Positions 46,699 through 56,411 are shown, counted from the first letter of the stretch. The stretch is 64,000 nt of DNA from Comamonas sp. (GCA_015478895.1 JADMKK010000057.1:163973-227972), one strand, 5' to 3'. The notes: generated by a model not told the origin, from the letters alone. Made by a program: numbers and translations.

Positions 46699-47512
46699 GG
46701 ATTCTTCCCTTTTTAAATTGACCAGCCTCAACCTCAACGGCATCCGCTCTGCCGCGTCCAAAGGTGTGGAGGATTGGATCGCAGCGACCGGCCCGGATTG
46801 TATTTGCGTGCAAGAGGTTAAAGCCCAAGCTGCAGATATTGAGGGCAAATTCGACTCCCTCGCGGGCATGCGCGGCATTTTTCATTTTGCGCAAAAGAAA
46901 GGCTATTCGGGCGTTGGTATCTATAGCCGCCATGAACCTAGCGATGTGGTCATTGGCTTCGACCCCGAAGAGTTTGATGCCGAAGGGCGATATGTAGAAG
47001 CGCGCTTTGATACGCCCACGCGCAAATTCTCCATTATTAGCAGCTACTTTCCCAGCGGATCCTCGGGGGAAGAGCGCCAGGCAGCCAAGTTCCGCTTTCT
47101 GGCGAAAATGCATACGCACCTGATGCGCATGAAAGATGAGCGGGAATTTGTGCTGTGTGGAGACATCAACATCGCTCACCGCAAAGAAGATCTAAAAAAC
47201 TGGCGCAGCAATCAAAAAAACAGTGGATTTACCCCAGAAGAGCGAGCATGGATGGACATGCTGTTAGCAGACACCCCCGCTGGAGGCATGCGCGATGTCT
47301 ACCGCACACTCAAGCCCGATACGACCGATGAGTGCTACACATGGTGGAGCAACCGTGGCCAAGCCTATACGAACAACGTCGGTTGGCGTTTGGACTACCA
47401 CCTGGCAACACCCGCGATTGCTGAGATGGCGCGTGCTGAATCCATCTACAAAGGTGAGAAGTTTTCAGACCATGCGCCGATTACAGTGGGCTATGACATG
47501 AAGCTTGCTTAA
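46697..47512 (+). CDS. xth: Exodeoxyribonuclease III family (AP endonuclease)
   Basis: DNA repair nuclease that cuts at abasic sites and trims 3' ends. 271 residues with the EEP-fold motifs LNLNGIRSA (metal Asn), CVQEVKA (catalytic Glu), the Y..SGVGIYS region, LCGDINIAHRKEDL and the final FSDHAPI (catalytic Asp-His). The ATG at 46697 overlaps the pyrE start and has no clear Shine-Dalgarno; a TTG at codon 8 is an alternative. Confidence 0.93.
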   Translation: MDSSLFKLTSLNLNGIRSAASKGVEDWIAATGPDCICVQEVKAQAADIEGKFDSLAGMRGIFHFAQKKGYSGVGIYSRHEPSDVVIGFDPEEFDAEGRYVEARFDTPTRKFSIISSYFPSGSSGEERQAAKFRFLAKMHTHLMRMKDEREFVLCGDINIAHRKEDLKNWRSNQKNSGFTPEERAWMDMLLADTPAGGMRDVYRTLKPDTTDECYTWWSNRGQAYTNNVGWRLDYHLATPAIAEMARAESIYKGEKFSDHAPITVGYDMKLA

Positions 47513-48789
47513 GCCGTTTTATCGTCGACGTACAAAGAACGCGTTTTGCCTTCGAGATAGCAAATTCCACCCCACAAAGCGACCAAGCTAAATATATAGA
47601 ACATATGGCCGCTATTGTGGGCAAAGAAAACCTGTGTCCAGCCGAATCCAAAATAGGCAATTGGCAGCAAAGAAGCCACTGTGCGTAAAGCTAAACCATT
47701 TTTTTGTTGTTGCGCAGGCAGTGCGTAAATTCGTCTTCGGCTAGGCCAGAAAATCGCTAAGGGAATTACGTAGAACAGAAGAAGTCCGCTGACTCCAATC
47801 AAACCACGCTTGGCAAACATATCCAAAATTTCATTATGAGCATGTCCATAATCATTGACTGACGGGTCCGCCCAACCTAAATCTACATACTCTTTTTTTC
47901 TCGCAACAAAACCTTCAACGCCCCAGCCAGTGAAAGGTTGCTCCATACCTAGACGCCAGGCTAGCTGCCATTGCTCCAGACGCTGACCAATCGATGTGTT
48001 GACTGCCTGCTCAGGATTTTCACGGTAAGCGTGCGTTTCAACCAACGCTTGCTGCACACGCCCCTCCACTCTTTCCCACAAAGGAATCAAAGTGACTACG
48101 CCTAGAAATAAAGAAGTAATAACGGCATAAACTGCTAGCCGGCGATGGCCATGCTGCAATAACAGCATCCAGATGGCGAGCAATAACAGTGGCGCGACCA
48201 CCCAGGCGCCGCGCGTTTCAGAAAGTACAGAGGCTAATACCCCAAAACTTCCTAGTATCCACAAGATAAAGGAGTATCTGCGTTGATAGCCCCCCAACAG
48301 GGCGAATGTCCATGTCGCTATGCCTAAATACATGGCAATCCCACCATACTGAATTGCGTTGGTAAAGCCGCTAGCTTTACTGATCCCCAAATAGTGATAT
48401 TGGTACAGAGCTACAGCCATCGCTCCCAACGAACCGCCGGCCAGCGCCCAGGGAATTGTTCTCGGGTCAATACCCCGATATGCAACGACCACCATGCAGA
48501 AAGCTGCCAACCAGTATTTGGCCCAATAATCTGTGTCTGACCAAGACAGCCAACCGTCAAACGTCGAACCCCAAAGCAAACCGGTAACGACGAGAAGGCC
48601 CGCCAACCTCCAAGTGGCCTTATCTATGCCGTGCATTACCGCACCTTTAAAGCCTAGCAAGCTAAATAAAAGAATACCAACAGCCCCGTAAGAATAGCCT
48701 GTTGGTACTGCTAATGCCAAAGCCCAGAAAAAGAATGCAGAAATGCTCAACCCAAGAAAGATACGGTTGCTCTTCAAAATTTCGCTCAT
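47509..48789 (-). CDS. O-antigen ligase family membrane protein
   Basis: Polytopic inner-membrane protein (about ten helices), 426 residues, of the WaaL/Wzy_C family. A large periplasmic loop (about residues 240-320) carries the conserved region GWGVEGF..HAHNEILDMFAKRGLIGV, with the histidine pair used by ligases. It is slightly AT-richer than its neighbours, common in LPS genes. It follows two glycosyltransferases in one operon. Ligase versus polymerase activity cannot be decided. The 3' end overlaps xth by 4 bases. Confidence 0.85.
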   Translation of the reverse strand: MSEILKSNRIFLGLSISAFFFWALALAVPTGYSYGAVGILLFSLLGFKGAVMHGIDKATWRLAGLLVVTGLLWGSTFDGWLSWSDTDYWAKYWLAAFCMVVVAYRGIDPRTIPWALAGGSLGAMAVALYQYHYLGISKASGFTNAIQYGGIAMYLGIATWTFALLGGYQRRYSFILWILGSFGVLASVLSETRGAWVVAPLLLLAIWMLLLQHGHRRLAVYAVITSLFLGVVTLIPLWERVEGRVQQALVETHAYRENPEQAVNTSIGQRLEQWQLAWRLGMEQPFTGWGVEGFVARKKEYVDLGWADPSVNDYGHAHNEILDMFAKRGLIGVSGLLLFYVIPLAIFWPSRRRIYALPAQQQKNGLALRTVASLLPIAYFGFGWTQVFFAHNSGHMFYIFSLVALWGGICYLEGKTRSLYVDDKTA

Positions 48790-48806
48790 CTACAATTAAT
48801 AAAAAA

Positions 48807-49580
48807 CTATCGTTTCTTTGTCTGCTCTAAATATTCCTGGTCAATTTCCAAAGCCACATAACGAAAGAAACACTCCAAAGCGACAAAAAAACTGTGCAAA
48901 AAGCCTGCGCGGCCACACAAAAATCCGCGATGGAAAAAATACAGGCGAACAAAATTAGCGATCCCTGAACCCATCCCTCTCACAACGCCGCCACGCTTTC
49001 CGGCTTTCATGCGTTTATAGGCACCCAATTGCACATATTGAGCAAGTTTTTGCAAGCTGCCGTAAATCGTCTCGCGAGAATAATGAGGTAGGCGATTTTT
49101 CAGCAAACGCACTGGTAACGTTTCATTTTTCAGCTTGGCTCCTTCATGGACGACGCCTTCAAACTGAATAATTTGATGGCGCGGGAAGAGCCTGGGAATT
49201 CCCCCTGAACTGCGCATTCTTCCTAATGACTGTCCATAGGCGATTTGTTCCCAAGCGACTTCCCATACCGCCTCCATATTGGCATCGACGATGCTGCGAA
49301 TTTCTTGTGCCAAAGCGGGCGTGACCAACTCATCCGCATCCAAGAAAAATACCCAGTCGCCCGAAACGTGTTGCAGGATACGGTTGCGCTGCACGGCAAA
49401 GCCTTGCCAATCTGCATAGACAAAGACTTCAGCGCCTTTTGATTGGGCTATGGCAACGGTGTCATCGCTGCTACCACTGTCCACCACGATGATCTGGTCT
49501 GCAAACCCTGCGCTATCAATGCATGCACCAATGCGACGCTCCTCATTCATGGTGAGGATGCCAATGGTCAACTTGGCCAT
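48807..49580 (-). CDS. Glycosyltransferase family 2 (LPS core, WaaE/KdtX-like)
   Basis: 257-residue GT-A enzyme from ATG 49580: MAKLTIGILTMNEERRIGAC, nucleotide-binding VVDSGSSDDTV, and the metal-binding DADE (FFLDADELVTP). The C-terminal half has a hydrophobic or amphipathic stretch near residues 200-245 and basic patches, typical of LPS inner-core glucosyl- or glycosyltransferases. It lies 11 bases after the preceding GT2 gene and 17 bases before the O-antigen ligase gene. Confidence 0.9.
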   Translation of the reverse strand: MAKLTIGILTMNEERRIGACIDSAGFADQIIVVDSGSSDDTVAIAQSKGAEVFVYADWQGFAVQRNRILQHVSGDWVFFLDADELVTPALAQEIRSIVDANMEAVWEVAWEQIAYGQSLGRMRSSGGIPRLFPRHQIIQFEGVVHEGAKLKNETLPVRLLKNRLPHYSRETIYGSLQKLAQYVQLGAYKRMKAGKRGGVVRGMGSGIANFVRLYFFHRGFLCGRAGFLHSFFVALECFFRYVALEIDQEYLEQTKKR

Positions 49581-49591
49581 ATCAATTTCCG

Positions 49592-50506
49592 TTAGTACTG
49601 TGTCGGGGCATCCCAAAGGCCGCAAATACGCCCCCAGAGACGCGAGACATGTTTGGGGGATGGTGCGAACACCCGCAGTGCTAACAAGGCAATAGCTCCT
49701 GCAAGTGCAGTTCGGCGATGTTTGGCGGCAGTAGCGGCGCCTGCGTGCTTGGCCGTAAATAAGACTTTTGAGCGAGCATGGTGGTAGCCACGGCCATACT
49801 CTACCTTGATGGGACGTGGACCACGCACAGAGCCACGGTTGGAGTGCGGCACGAGCACAGCAGGCTGCACCACGACAGGCTTGCGCTCTTGCAATAAGCG
49901 CAAGCACATGTCTTCGTCTTCGTAATACAAAAAGAAGCGCTCATCAAACCAGCCATGGTGCGGCGCATTGGACATGTTCAGCAGCATGGCTGCTCCGCAG
50001 GCGTTACCCACGCAGGTCACCGCCTGTGCCCCGGGGCCCTTGGCAGCCCACCAAGTTCGAATCCAGCCGTAGTTAATCTGCGCCTTGCCGTCGCTGCCTG
50101 TGAGCTGTGGCACCACAATCGCCGCTTCTGGCCATTGTTGGGCTGTTTCCCACAAGGCTTGTGCATGCTCAGGCTGCAAGGCGCAGTCCGGATTGATCAT
50201 CAAGCAATAAGGGGTTTGCGCCGTTTGAAAGCCGCGATTGTTGGCCGTGCCAAACCCCATATTTTCAGACAACGCAATCACTTGCGCCTGTGGTAAATGC
50301 TGGCGCGCTTGCGTAAGCGTGTCATCCGCACTGCCGTTATCCACTATCACAACATGGGGCCAGCCCCGTAATTGCTGGGCTAAATCTGCCACGCAATGCG
50401 CACTATTGAAAGTCACGATCACGGCAGTGATCTGCGCCAAAGCAGGACAGCGCTCTAAAAGAGCGCTGTCTTGAATATCTGTTGTGTAGGGCATCAACGC
50501 AGTCAT
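49592..50506 (-). CDS. Glycosyltransferase family 2 (rhamnosyltransferase-like)
   Basis: 304 residues. GT-A motifs: TAVIVTFNSA, VIVDNGSADDTL, NMGFGTANNRGF, the metal-binding CLMINPDCAL, and FFLYYEDEDMCLRL. The pattern resembles dTDP-rhamnosyl transferases of O-antigen or core pathways; donor and acceptor are not known. A second start at MPYTTDIQ four codons in is possible. It follows the zinc-finger gene by 9 bases. Confidence 0.9.
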   Translation of the reverse strand: MTALMPYTTDIQDSALLERCPALAQITAVIVTFNSAHCVADLAQQLRGWPHVVIVDNGSADDTLTQARQHLPQAQVIALSENMGFGTANNRGFQTAQTPYCLMINPDCALQPEHAQALWETAQQWPEAAIVVPQLTGSDGKAQINYGWIRTWWAAKGPGAQAVTCVGNACGAAMLLNMSNAPHHGWFDERFFLYYEDEDMCLRLLQERKPVVVQPAVLVPHSNRGSVRGPRPIKVEYGRGYHHARSKVLFTAKHAGAATAAKHRRTALAGAIALLALRVFAPSPKHVSRLWGRICGLWDAPTQY

Positions 50507-50515
50507 CGGTAGAGC

Positions 50516-50725
50516 TTAATGTCCACCCGCAAACACCTCACCTGCTTTGAGTTTGTAGACCGTTCCGCAATAAGGGCACTTGCCTTCGCCGTGGTGCGCC
50601 ACGTCGATGTACACCTTGGGGTGGGTGTTCCACAACTGCATATCTGCCTTGGGGCTGGGGCAGTACACACCACCTTGGGTGTTCAAGTCTTTGGCGGCCA
50701 GTTCTACGACGGCGATAGTGGGCAT
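50516..50725 (-). CDS. Zinc-finger (CHCC type) domain protein
   Basis: 69 residues matching the zf-CHCC family: C in VYCPSPK, H in THPKVYIDV, and the CPYC pair in EGKCPYCGTVYKL. This domain is shared with mitochondrial complex I subunit NDUFS6; its bacterial role is unknown. It starts at 50725 (MPTIAVVELAAKDL). It is the first gene of the glycosyltransferase operon here, an arrangement I regard as typical of Burkholderiales. Confidence 0.88.
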   Translation of the reverse strand: MPTIAVVELAAKDLNTQGGVYCPSPKADMQLWNTHPKVYIDVAHHGEGKCPYCGTVYKLKAGEVFAGGH

Positions 50726-50836
50726 GTGGGGTGTCTCTCTCACAGGTGGGGCAGCCCGTACCTGCAGGCTGCTTGAAATTTAAATTCCAACGTCAGCCGT
50801 ACCCGGCCAACTTCAGTTGGCGGGGATTTTAAAGCC

Positions 50837-51268
50837 TCAAACGTTGCTTGCGTCGCCGCTGGCAACAATGGGTTCAGGATTCGTGGGCCGTTCCATCGTC
50901 CATTTAACCAAACGACCTTGGACGAATTCGCAGGTGACATGCGAATTCGTGCCATCGGTCCAGCGGTAAATCTCGGGCTCCTGGCCTTCTTCGGACAGGC
51001 GTTTGCCGAGCGAGCGCGTCATCGCCACCACGTGCATCAAATTCACTTTGGGTTTGAGCTTGGCGTTAAGCATGACCGCGCTGCCCACATAACCGATGGG
51101 CCGCTGCGAAGCGCGGCGCATCACGGTCATCAAGCGGGTGAAGTGCAGCAGCAGCCACATCAAGATGCCGCCGCCTACTGCGGCCACACCTTTCCAGCCC
51201 AGAGAATCGAAGGCGACATACAACAGGATCGCCAGCCCCAAGGGCACTACAACATTGCGCAAATTCAT
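50837..51268 (-). CDS. Hypothetical inner-membrane protein downstream of radA
   Basis: 143 residues from ATG 51268 (MNLRNVVVPLGLAILLYV). Two adjacent membrane helices (about 6-22 and 28-46) precede a soluble domain with RRASQRPIGYVGSAVMLNAKLKPK and a C-terminal beta-rich part ending KWTMERPTNPEPI. It lies 80 bases after radA on the same strand. I do not recognise a function. Confidence 0.7.
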   Translation of the reverse strand: MNLRNVVVPLGLAILLYVAFDSLGWKGVAAVGGGILMWLLLHFTRLMTVMRRASQRPIGYVGSAVMLNAKLKPKVNLMHVVAMTRSLGKRLSEEGQEPEIYRWTDGTNSHVTCEFVQGRLVKWTMERPTNPEPIVASGDASNV

Positions 51269-51348
51269 GACGGTTATTGTCTTATGTGAGAAACACAATC
51301 TTTATGCGGACAGTGCGTATGCCCCCAATCGAGGGCAACGCCAGCTTT

Positions 51349-52734
51349 TTAGTCCATGGCGCGCACAACGTTCATGGCCTCGTCGACGCGTTCTACGGCA
51401 TGGATTGTCAGGCCTGCAATCGGTTTTTTGGGCGCATTGGCCCTGGGCACGACCGCAATCGTAAAGCCAAGCTTGGCAGCCTCTTTGAGGCGGTCTTGCC
51501 CACGCGGCGCAGGGCGCACTTCGCCTGCCAAGCCCACTTCGCCGAATGCGAAAAAGCCTTTGGGCAAAGGTTTACCGCGCAAGCTAGAGGTAATCGACAG
51601 CATGACGGCCAAGTCAGCAGCGGGTTCGTTGATACGCACGCCACCCACAGCGTTCACAAATACATCCTGGTCCGCACAGGCGACACCGGCATGGCGGTTC
51701 AGCACCGCAAGCAGCATGGCCAGACGGTCTTTGTCCAGGCCCACCGACAAGCGCCGGGCCGCCGGGCCTGCGCTGTCTACCAGCGCCTGAATCTCTACCA
51801 GCAAAGGGCGTGTGCCCTCCAGCGTCACCATCACGCAGCTGCCGGGTACGGGCTCGGAATGCTGGCTCAAAAAGATGGCGCTGGGGTTGCTCACGCCCTT
51901 GAGGCCTTTTTCTGTCATGGCGAACACGCCAATCTCGTTGACGGCACCAAAGCGGTTCTTGATGGCGCGAATCAACCGGTGCGGGCTGTGCGTATCGCCC
52001 TCAAAGTACAACACCGTATCGACCATGTGCTCCAGCACACGCGGGCCGGCCAGCGCACCTTCTTTGGTCACGTGGCCCACCAAAATCACCGTCACGCCCG
52101 TGCTCTTGGCCATGCGCGTGAGGTGCGCCGCGCATTCACGCACCTGCGCGACGGAGCCGGGAGCGCTGGTCAGTTGGTCGGAATATGTGGTCTGGATCGA
52201 GTCAATCACCACCACCGCAGGCTGCGTCGCCTCGATTGTGGCCAGTATTTTTTCGAGCTGAATTTCGGCCAGCAGGTTCACCTGACTGCCGTCAATGCCC
52301 AGTCGGCGCGAGCGCAGCGCCACTTGCGCGCCGCTTTCTTCGCCCGTCACGTACAGCGTGGGCAGGCCCGCACGGTGCAGCGCATCCAGGGCTTGCAGCA
52401 GCAAGGTGGATTTGCCGATGCCGGGGTCGCCGCCAATCAGCACGACGCCGCCTTCCACCACACCGCCGCCCAGTACGCGGTCCAGCTCTTCAATACCGCT
52501 GGGCGTGCGGGCAATGTCTTGGGCCTCGATGGCTGCCAAGGGCGTGACTGGCTGCGCGTTGGCCAAGCCGGCGTAGCCTTGTGGTGCGCTCAGGCGGTTT
52601 TTACCGCCGGATGCGGCTTCGGGCACGCTCTCGATCAGGCTGTTCCACGCGCCGCAATTGGGGCACTTGCCCAACCAGCGCGGCGTGGTGCCACCGCAGG
52701 CGTTGCAGGTGTAGATGGTTTTGTCTTTGGCCAT
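51349..52734 (-). CDS. radA: DNA repair protein RadA
   Basis: Branch-migration ATPase in homologous recombination, 461 residues. N-terminal zinc finger CNACGG..CPNCGAW, Walker A GGDPGIGKST, the RadA-specific KNRFG motif (KNRFGAVNEIG) and a C-terminal Lon-protease-like domain. The ATG at 52734 is the family start; upstream extension by ten codons is possible but unsupported. Confidence 0.96.
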   Translation of the reverse strand: MAKDKTIYTCNACGGTTPRWLGKCPNCGAWNSLIESVPEAASGGKNRLSAPQGYAGLANAQPVTPLAAIEAQDIARTPSGIEELDRVLGGGVVEGGVVLIGGDPGIGKSTLLLQALDALHRAGLPTLYVTGEESGAQVALRSRRLGIDGSQVNLLAEIQLEKILATIEATQPAVVVIDSIQTTYSDQLTSAPGSVAQVRECAAHLTRMAKSTGVTVILVGHVTKEGALAGPRVLEHMVDTVLYFEGDTHSPHRLIRAIKNRFGAVNEIGVFAMTEKGLKGVSNPSAIFLSQHSEPVPGSCVMVTLEGTRPLLVEIQALVDSAGPAARRLSVGLDKDRLAMLLAVLNRHAGVACADQDVFVNAVGGVRINEPAADLAVMLSITSSLRGKPLPKGFFAFGEVGLAGEVRPAPRGQDRLKEAAKLGFTIAVVPRANAPKKPIAGLTIHAVERVDEAMNVVRAMD

Positions 52735-52790
52735 GGCGTGACTATATCGGCGCGTTCTGGGCAACCCGTGACCCAGGTGTTATGCCCTAC

Positions 52791-52882
52791 AAAAAAGAGA
52801 GCGGCTTGCCGTTTGTTTGATTGAACCTCAGCTACAAAACGCTGTGAAGTCTTTTAAGAACAATGGCATGCAGCTCACTTTT
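52791..52882. repeat. Long palindromic (MITE/REP-like) repeat, copy 5
   Basis: Ends AAAAAAGAGAGCGGC and GCAGCTCACTTTT, with GGCTTGCCGTTTG and AATGGCATGC inside. It lies between radA (upstream region) and the stop codon of alr and ends 13 bases before the alr stop. Confidence 0.7.
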
Positions 52883-52895
52883 ATGAAGTATTGTG

Positions 52896-54011
52896 CTATT
52901 TACGCAGCGGTGCTTCATCGCTGACTACAGGCACGCGTGGCGCTATGGCGCACATCAGCTCATACCCCAAGGTGCCAGCAGCGGCGGCCACTTCATCAAT
53001 GCTCAGTTCAACGCCAGTGACGGGGCTGCGCCCCCACAGCACCACTTCGCTGCCCATGCCTGCATCGGGAATGGCGGTCAGATCGACGGTCACCATGTCC
53101 ATGCTCACGCGGCCCAGCAAGCGGGTACGCACACCATTGACCAGCACCGGCGTGCCCGTGCCGCAGTGGCGCGGATAGCCGTCGGCGTAACCACAGGCGA
53201 CCACACCCACCTGCATGGGGCCGTCTGCCGTGAACGTGGAGCCATAGCCCACCGTATCGCCCGCCTGCAGGTTTTGGGTGCCAATGATTTTGGAAGACAG
53301 CGTCATGCCGGGCTGCAAACCCCAGTCTTGCGCGGTGCGCTGCGGGTAATCGGGCGAGCTGCCATACAGCACGATGCCGGGGCGCACCCAGTCATTGCGC
53401 AGCTTGCCATTGCCGGCAAACCGCATGGTGGCGGCGCTGTTGCACACGCTGCGCTCGCCCGGCAGGTCTTGCGTCATCTGCTCGAACACGCTGACCTGGT
53501 GGTCAATGCCGCGTGGGCCGTCGGCATCGCTAAAGTGGGTAATGAAGGAGATTTCCTCCACCTGCGGCAGCGCATTCAGGCGCGCATAGGCGCTGCGGAA
53601 GCGCTCGGGTGTAAAGCCCAGGCGGTTCATGCCACTGTTCATTTTCAGAAACACGCGGTGCGGTACCTGGGTTTTGTGGGCCGCCAGCCAGTCGATCTGC
53701 TCGTCACAATGCACCACGTGCCACAGGCCCAGGCGCGAGCACAGCTCCAGATCGCGCAGCTCAAAGACACCTTCAATCAGCAAAATCGGGCCACGCCAGT
53801 CCAGGCGGCGCAGGCGCTGGGCTTCTTCCAAATCCACCACCGCAAAACCATCGGCCGCGCGCATGCCTTCAAAGGCGTGCTCAATGCCGTGGCCATATGC
53901 GTTGGCCTTGGTCACGCACAACAAGTTGGCATCTTTTGCGGCGCTGCGCACGCGCTCCAGATTGTGGCGGATGGCTTGGGGGTGGATGGTGCAAAGAATG
54001 GGACGCGGCAT
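52896..54011 (-). CDS. alr: Alanine racemase
   Basis: PLP enzyme converting L-Ala to D-Ala for peptidoglycan. 371 residues: PLP lysine K35 in VTKANAYGHG, the second catalytic Tyr region with VGYGSTF, and the C-terminal domain with LGRVSMDMVTVDL. The start at 54011 (MPRPILCTIHPQAIRHNL) matches family length; an upstream frame is open but unsupported. The lplT transporter is divergent from it. Confidence 0.95.
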   Translation of the reverse strand: MPRPILCTIHPQAIRHNLERVRSAAKDANLLCVTKANAYGHGIEHAFEGMRAADGFAVVDLEEAQRLRRLDWRGPILLIEGVFELRDLELCSRLGLWHVVHCDEQIDWLAAHKTQVPHRVFLKMNSGMNRLGFTPERFRSAYARLNALPQVEEISFITHFSDADGPRGIDHQVSVFEQMTQDLPGERSVCNSAATMRFAGNGKLRNDWVRPGIVLYGSSPDYPQRTAQDWGLQPGMTLSSKIIGTQNLQAGDTVGYGSTFTADGPMQVGVVACGYADGYPRHCGTGTPVLVNGVRTRLLGRVSMDMVTVDLTAIPDAGMGSEVVLWGRSPVTGVELSIDEVAAAAGTLGYELMCAIAPRVPVVSDEAPLRK

Positions 54012-54152
54012 GACAAATAACAATCGAGGGCAAACAGCGGCCATTCTGGCACCAGTGTTCAAAGTGTGCGTGATATAACCGCTGCTCATCTGCCATCGGG
54101 ACAATCATTTCCGTGCGCTTGTCCTACACGGCAGGCGCGCGCTCAGTATTTC

Positions 54153-55442
54153 ATGAAGCGCGGTTTCTACACCATCATGTCAGCGCAGTTTTTCAGCTCG
54201 CTGGCCGATAACGCCCTGTTCGTCACCGCCGTAGAGCTGTTGCGCACTGGCGGCGCGCCTGAGTGGCAAAGCGCTGCCCTCGTCCCGATGTTCGCCCTGT
54301 TTTATGTGGTGCTGGCGCCTTTTGTGGGCGCGTTTGCCGATGCGCTGCCCAAAGGCCGGGTCATGTTCATCAGCAACGCCATCAAAGTGGTGGGCTGCCT
54401 GCTCATGCTGTTTGGCCACCACCCGCTGCTGGCTTATGCCGTGGTGGGTCTGGGTGCTGCGGCGTATTCCCCGGCCAAATACGGCATCCTCACCGAATTG
54501 CTGCCAGCCTCCCAACTGGTGAAAGCCAATGGCTGGATTGAGGGGCTGACCATCACCTCCATCATCTTGGGCGTGCTGTTGGGCGGCCAGCTCGTCGGCC
54601 CGGCGATTGCGCCGCTCTTGATGGGACTGGGCCTGCCGGGTGTGGACAACGCAGCGGAGGCCGCAATTGGCGTGCTGGTACTGGTCTACGCGCTGGCAGC
54701 TATTTTTAATCTGCGTATTCCGCGCACCGATGCACCGCTGGTGGCGCTGCGCCAGAACCTTAAAAAGGGCGTGCTCAGCAACACCCTGGCGCTGCTGCCC
54801 GACTTCTGGAACTGCAACCAGCGCCTGTGGCGCGACAAGCTGGGGCAGATCTCGCTGTCCACCACTACGCTGTTCTGGGGTGTTTCCGGCAACTTGCGCT
54901 ATATCGTCTTGGCTTGGGCTGCGGTGGCTCTGGGCTACGGCACCACGCAGGCCTCAGCGCTGGTCGGCGTCGTGGCGATTGGCACGGCCGTGGGTGCCAT
55001 TGTGGCTTCCATGCGCATGCGCCTGCAGCACGCCACACGGGTGATTCCCATGGGCATTGCCATGGGCTTGCTGGTGATTTGCATGAACTTCATCAGCAAT
55101 CTGTGGGTGGCCATTCCCTTTCTGATCGTGCTGGGGGCCTTGGGTGGCTACTTGGTCGTGCCCATGAATGCGCTGCTGCAGCACCGCGGCCACAGCCTGA
55201 TGGGCGCAGGCCGCTCGATTGCGGTGCAGAACTTCAATGAGCAAGCCTGCATTCTGGGGCTGGGCGCGCTGTACAGTTTTGCCACCTTGATGGATGTCTC
55301 CGCCTACGGGGCCATCACAGGTTTTGGCCTGATTGTGGCGGTCACCATGTGGCTGATTCGCCGCTGGTACCTGCACAACTGCCGCAAGCATGGGGGCGAA
55401 GTGCGCCGCCTGCTCAACCTTGCGCGCCACGACCACCACTGA
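54153..55442 (+). CDS. lplT: Lysophospholipid transporter LplT
   Basis: MFS-type inner-membrane flippase that returns lysophospholipids to the cytoplasm for reacylation. 429 residues, about 12 helices, starting MKRGFYTIMSAQFFSSLADNALFV, the LplT signature, with GAAAYSPAKYGILTELLP near residue 110. In E. coli it is paired with aas; here no acyltransferase-ligase gene follows. The start at 54153 was chosen by family similarity. Confidence 0.92.
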   Translation: MKRGFYTIMSAQFFSSLADNALFVTAVELLRTGGAPEWQSAALVPMFALFYVVLAPFVGAFADALPKGRVMFISNAIKVVGCLLMLFGHHPLLAYAVVGLGAAAYSPAKYGILTELLPASQLVKANGWIEGLTITSIILGVLLGGQLVGPAIAPLLMGLGLPGVDNAAEAAIGVLVLVYALAAIFNLRIPRTDAPLVALRQNLKKGVLSNTLALLPDFWNCNQRLWRDKLGQISLSTTTLFWGVSGNLRYIVLAWAAVALGYGTTQASALVGVVAIGTAVGAIVASMRMRLQHATRVIPMGIAMGLLVICMNFISNLWVAIPFLIVLGALGGYLVVPMNALLQHRGHSLMGAGRSIAVQNFNEQACILGLGALYSFATLMDVSAYGAITGFGLIVAVTMWLIRRWYLHNCRKHGGEVRRLLNLARHDHH

Positions 55443-55467
55443 GTGGCCCCTCACTATTCGCGACTTT

Positions 55468-55512
55468 GATAGCGCCAAGCCCTTATTGCACAAGGGCTAG
55501 AGCCACTTTTTG
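55468..55512. repeat. Short dispersed palindromic repeat, copy f
   Basis: ATAGCGCCAAGCCCTT-attgca-CAAGGGCTAGAGCC. It lies between lplT and the DMT exporter gene and could terminate lplT transcription. Confidence 0.65.
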
Positions 55513-55514
55513 CC

Positions 55515-56411
55515 ATGCATCCCTCTTTGCCGTACTTTTGCCTGCTCTTTAACGCCATGGTGTGGGGGCTGGCTTGGTGGCCGTTTCAGACCATGCATGC
55601 GCAGGGACTGGTGGCGCCGTGGGCCACGGGCATGATTTATAGCGTGCTGGCCATCGGCACAGCGCTGGTATTTCGCAACAGCTTGCGCCAGTTACTGGCA
55701 CACCCGGTGCTGTGGCTGCTGGCGCTGTCGTCCGGGCTGACGAATGTGTCGTTCAACACCGCAGCCTCGACCGGCGATGTGGTGCGCGTGATTTTGCTGT
55801 TTTATCTCATGCCCGCATGGACGGTGCTGCTGGCCTGGAAGTTTCTTGGCGAGCGCCCCACCACCCAGAGCCTGCTGCGCCTGGTACTGGCCTTTGGCGG
55901 CATGGCGCTGGTCATCATGCCGCAGGGTGCCACCTGGAGCAGTTTGACGTCCGGCGTTGGACTGCCGGAGTATCTGGCACTCTTTGGCGGCTTGTGCTTT
56001 TCCATGACCAATGTGATCTTGCGCCGCAGTTTTCACACGCCAGCGACCCCGCGCTTGCTGAGCATGTTTGTGGGCTGCATGTTCATGGGCTTGTTCACCG
56101 CAGGCACGGGTTACGCCACAGGCCATCTACCGGGCATTCCTGCACCCAACACAGTCTGGGTGGCTTGCGCACTGGGCATGGCGGTGCTGGTGGCCGTTGG
56201 CACCTGGGCACTGCAGTACGGCGCAGCGCGCATTCCCACCAGTACTACCTCGCTGATCATGCTCTCAGAGGTGCTGTTTGCCAGCGGCTCTGCGTGGCTG
56301 CTGGGTGCCACAGAGCTGACGCCCCGCATGCTGCTGGGCGGCGCGCTGATTGTCTCGGGCGCGCTGCTGGCCGCCTTGCAGGGGCGGCGCAGCAAACTCG
56401 CTCCCGCCTAA
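55515..56411 (+). CDS. DMT superfamily (EamA) transporter
   Basis: Ten-helix exporter of 298 residues with two EamA repeats: MVWGLAWWPFQTMHAQG and the RIPTSTTSLIMLSEVLFASGSAW-type second repeat. It is not a copy of the 21639 transporter; sequence similarity is limited to the family. Substrate unknown. Confidence 0.88.
   Translation: MHPSLPYFCLLFNAMVWGLAWWPFQTMHAQGLVAPWATGMIYSVLAIGTALVFRNSLRQLLAHPVLWLLALSSGLTNVSFNTAASTGDVVRVILLFYLMPAWTVLLAWKFLGERPTTQSLLRLVLAFGGMALVIMPQGATWSSLTSGVGLPEYLALFGGLCFSMTNVILRRSFHTPATPRLLSMFVGCMFMGLFTAGTGYATGHLPGIPAPNTVWVACALGMAVLVAVGTWALQYGAARIPTSTTSLIMLSEVLFASGSAWLLGATELTPRMLLGGALIVSGALLAALQGRRSKLAPA

Noticed and set aside
51277..52824. A 515-codon open frame on the plus strand across radA
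   Set aside because: Antisense shadow of radA; composition rich in His, Arg and Gln with no recognisable motif, while the minus-strand frame is a complete RadA.
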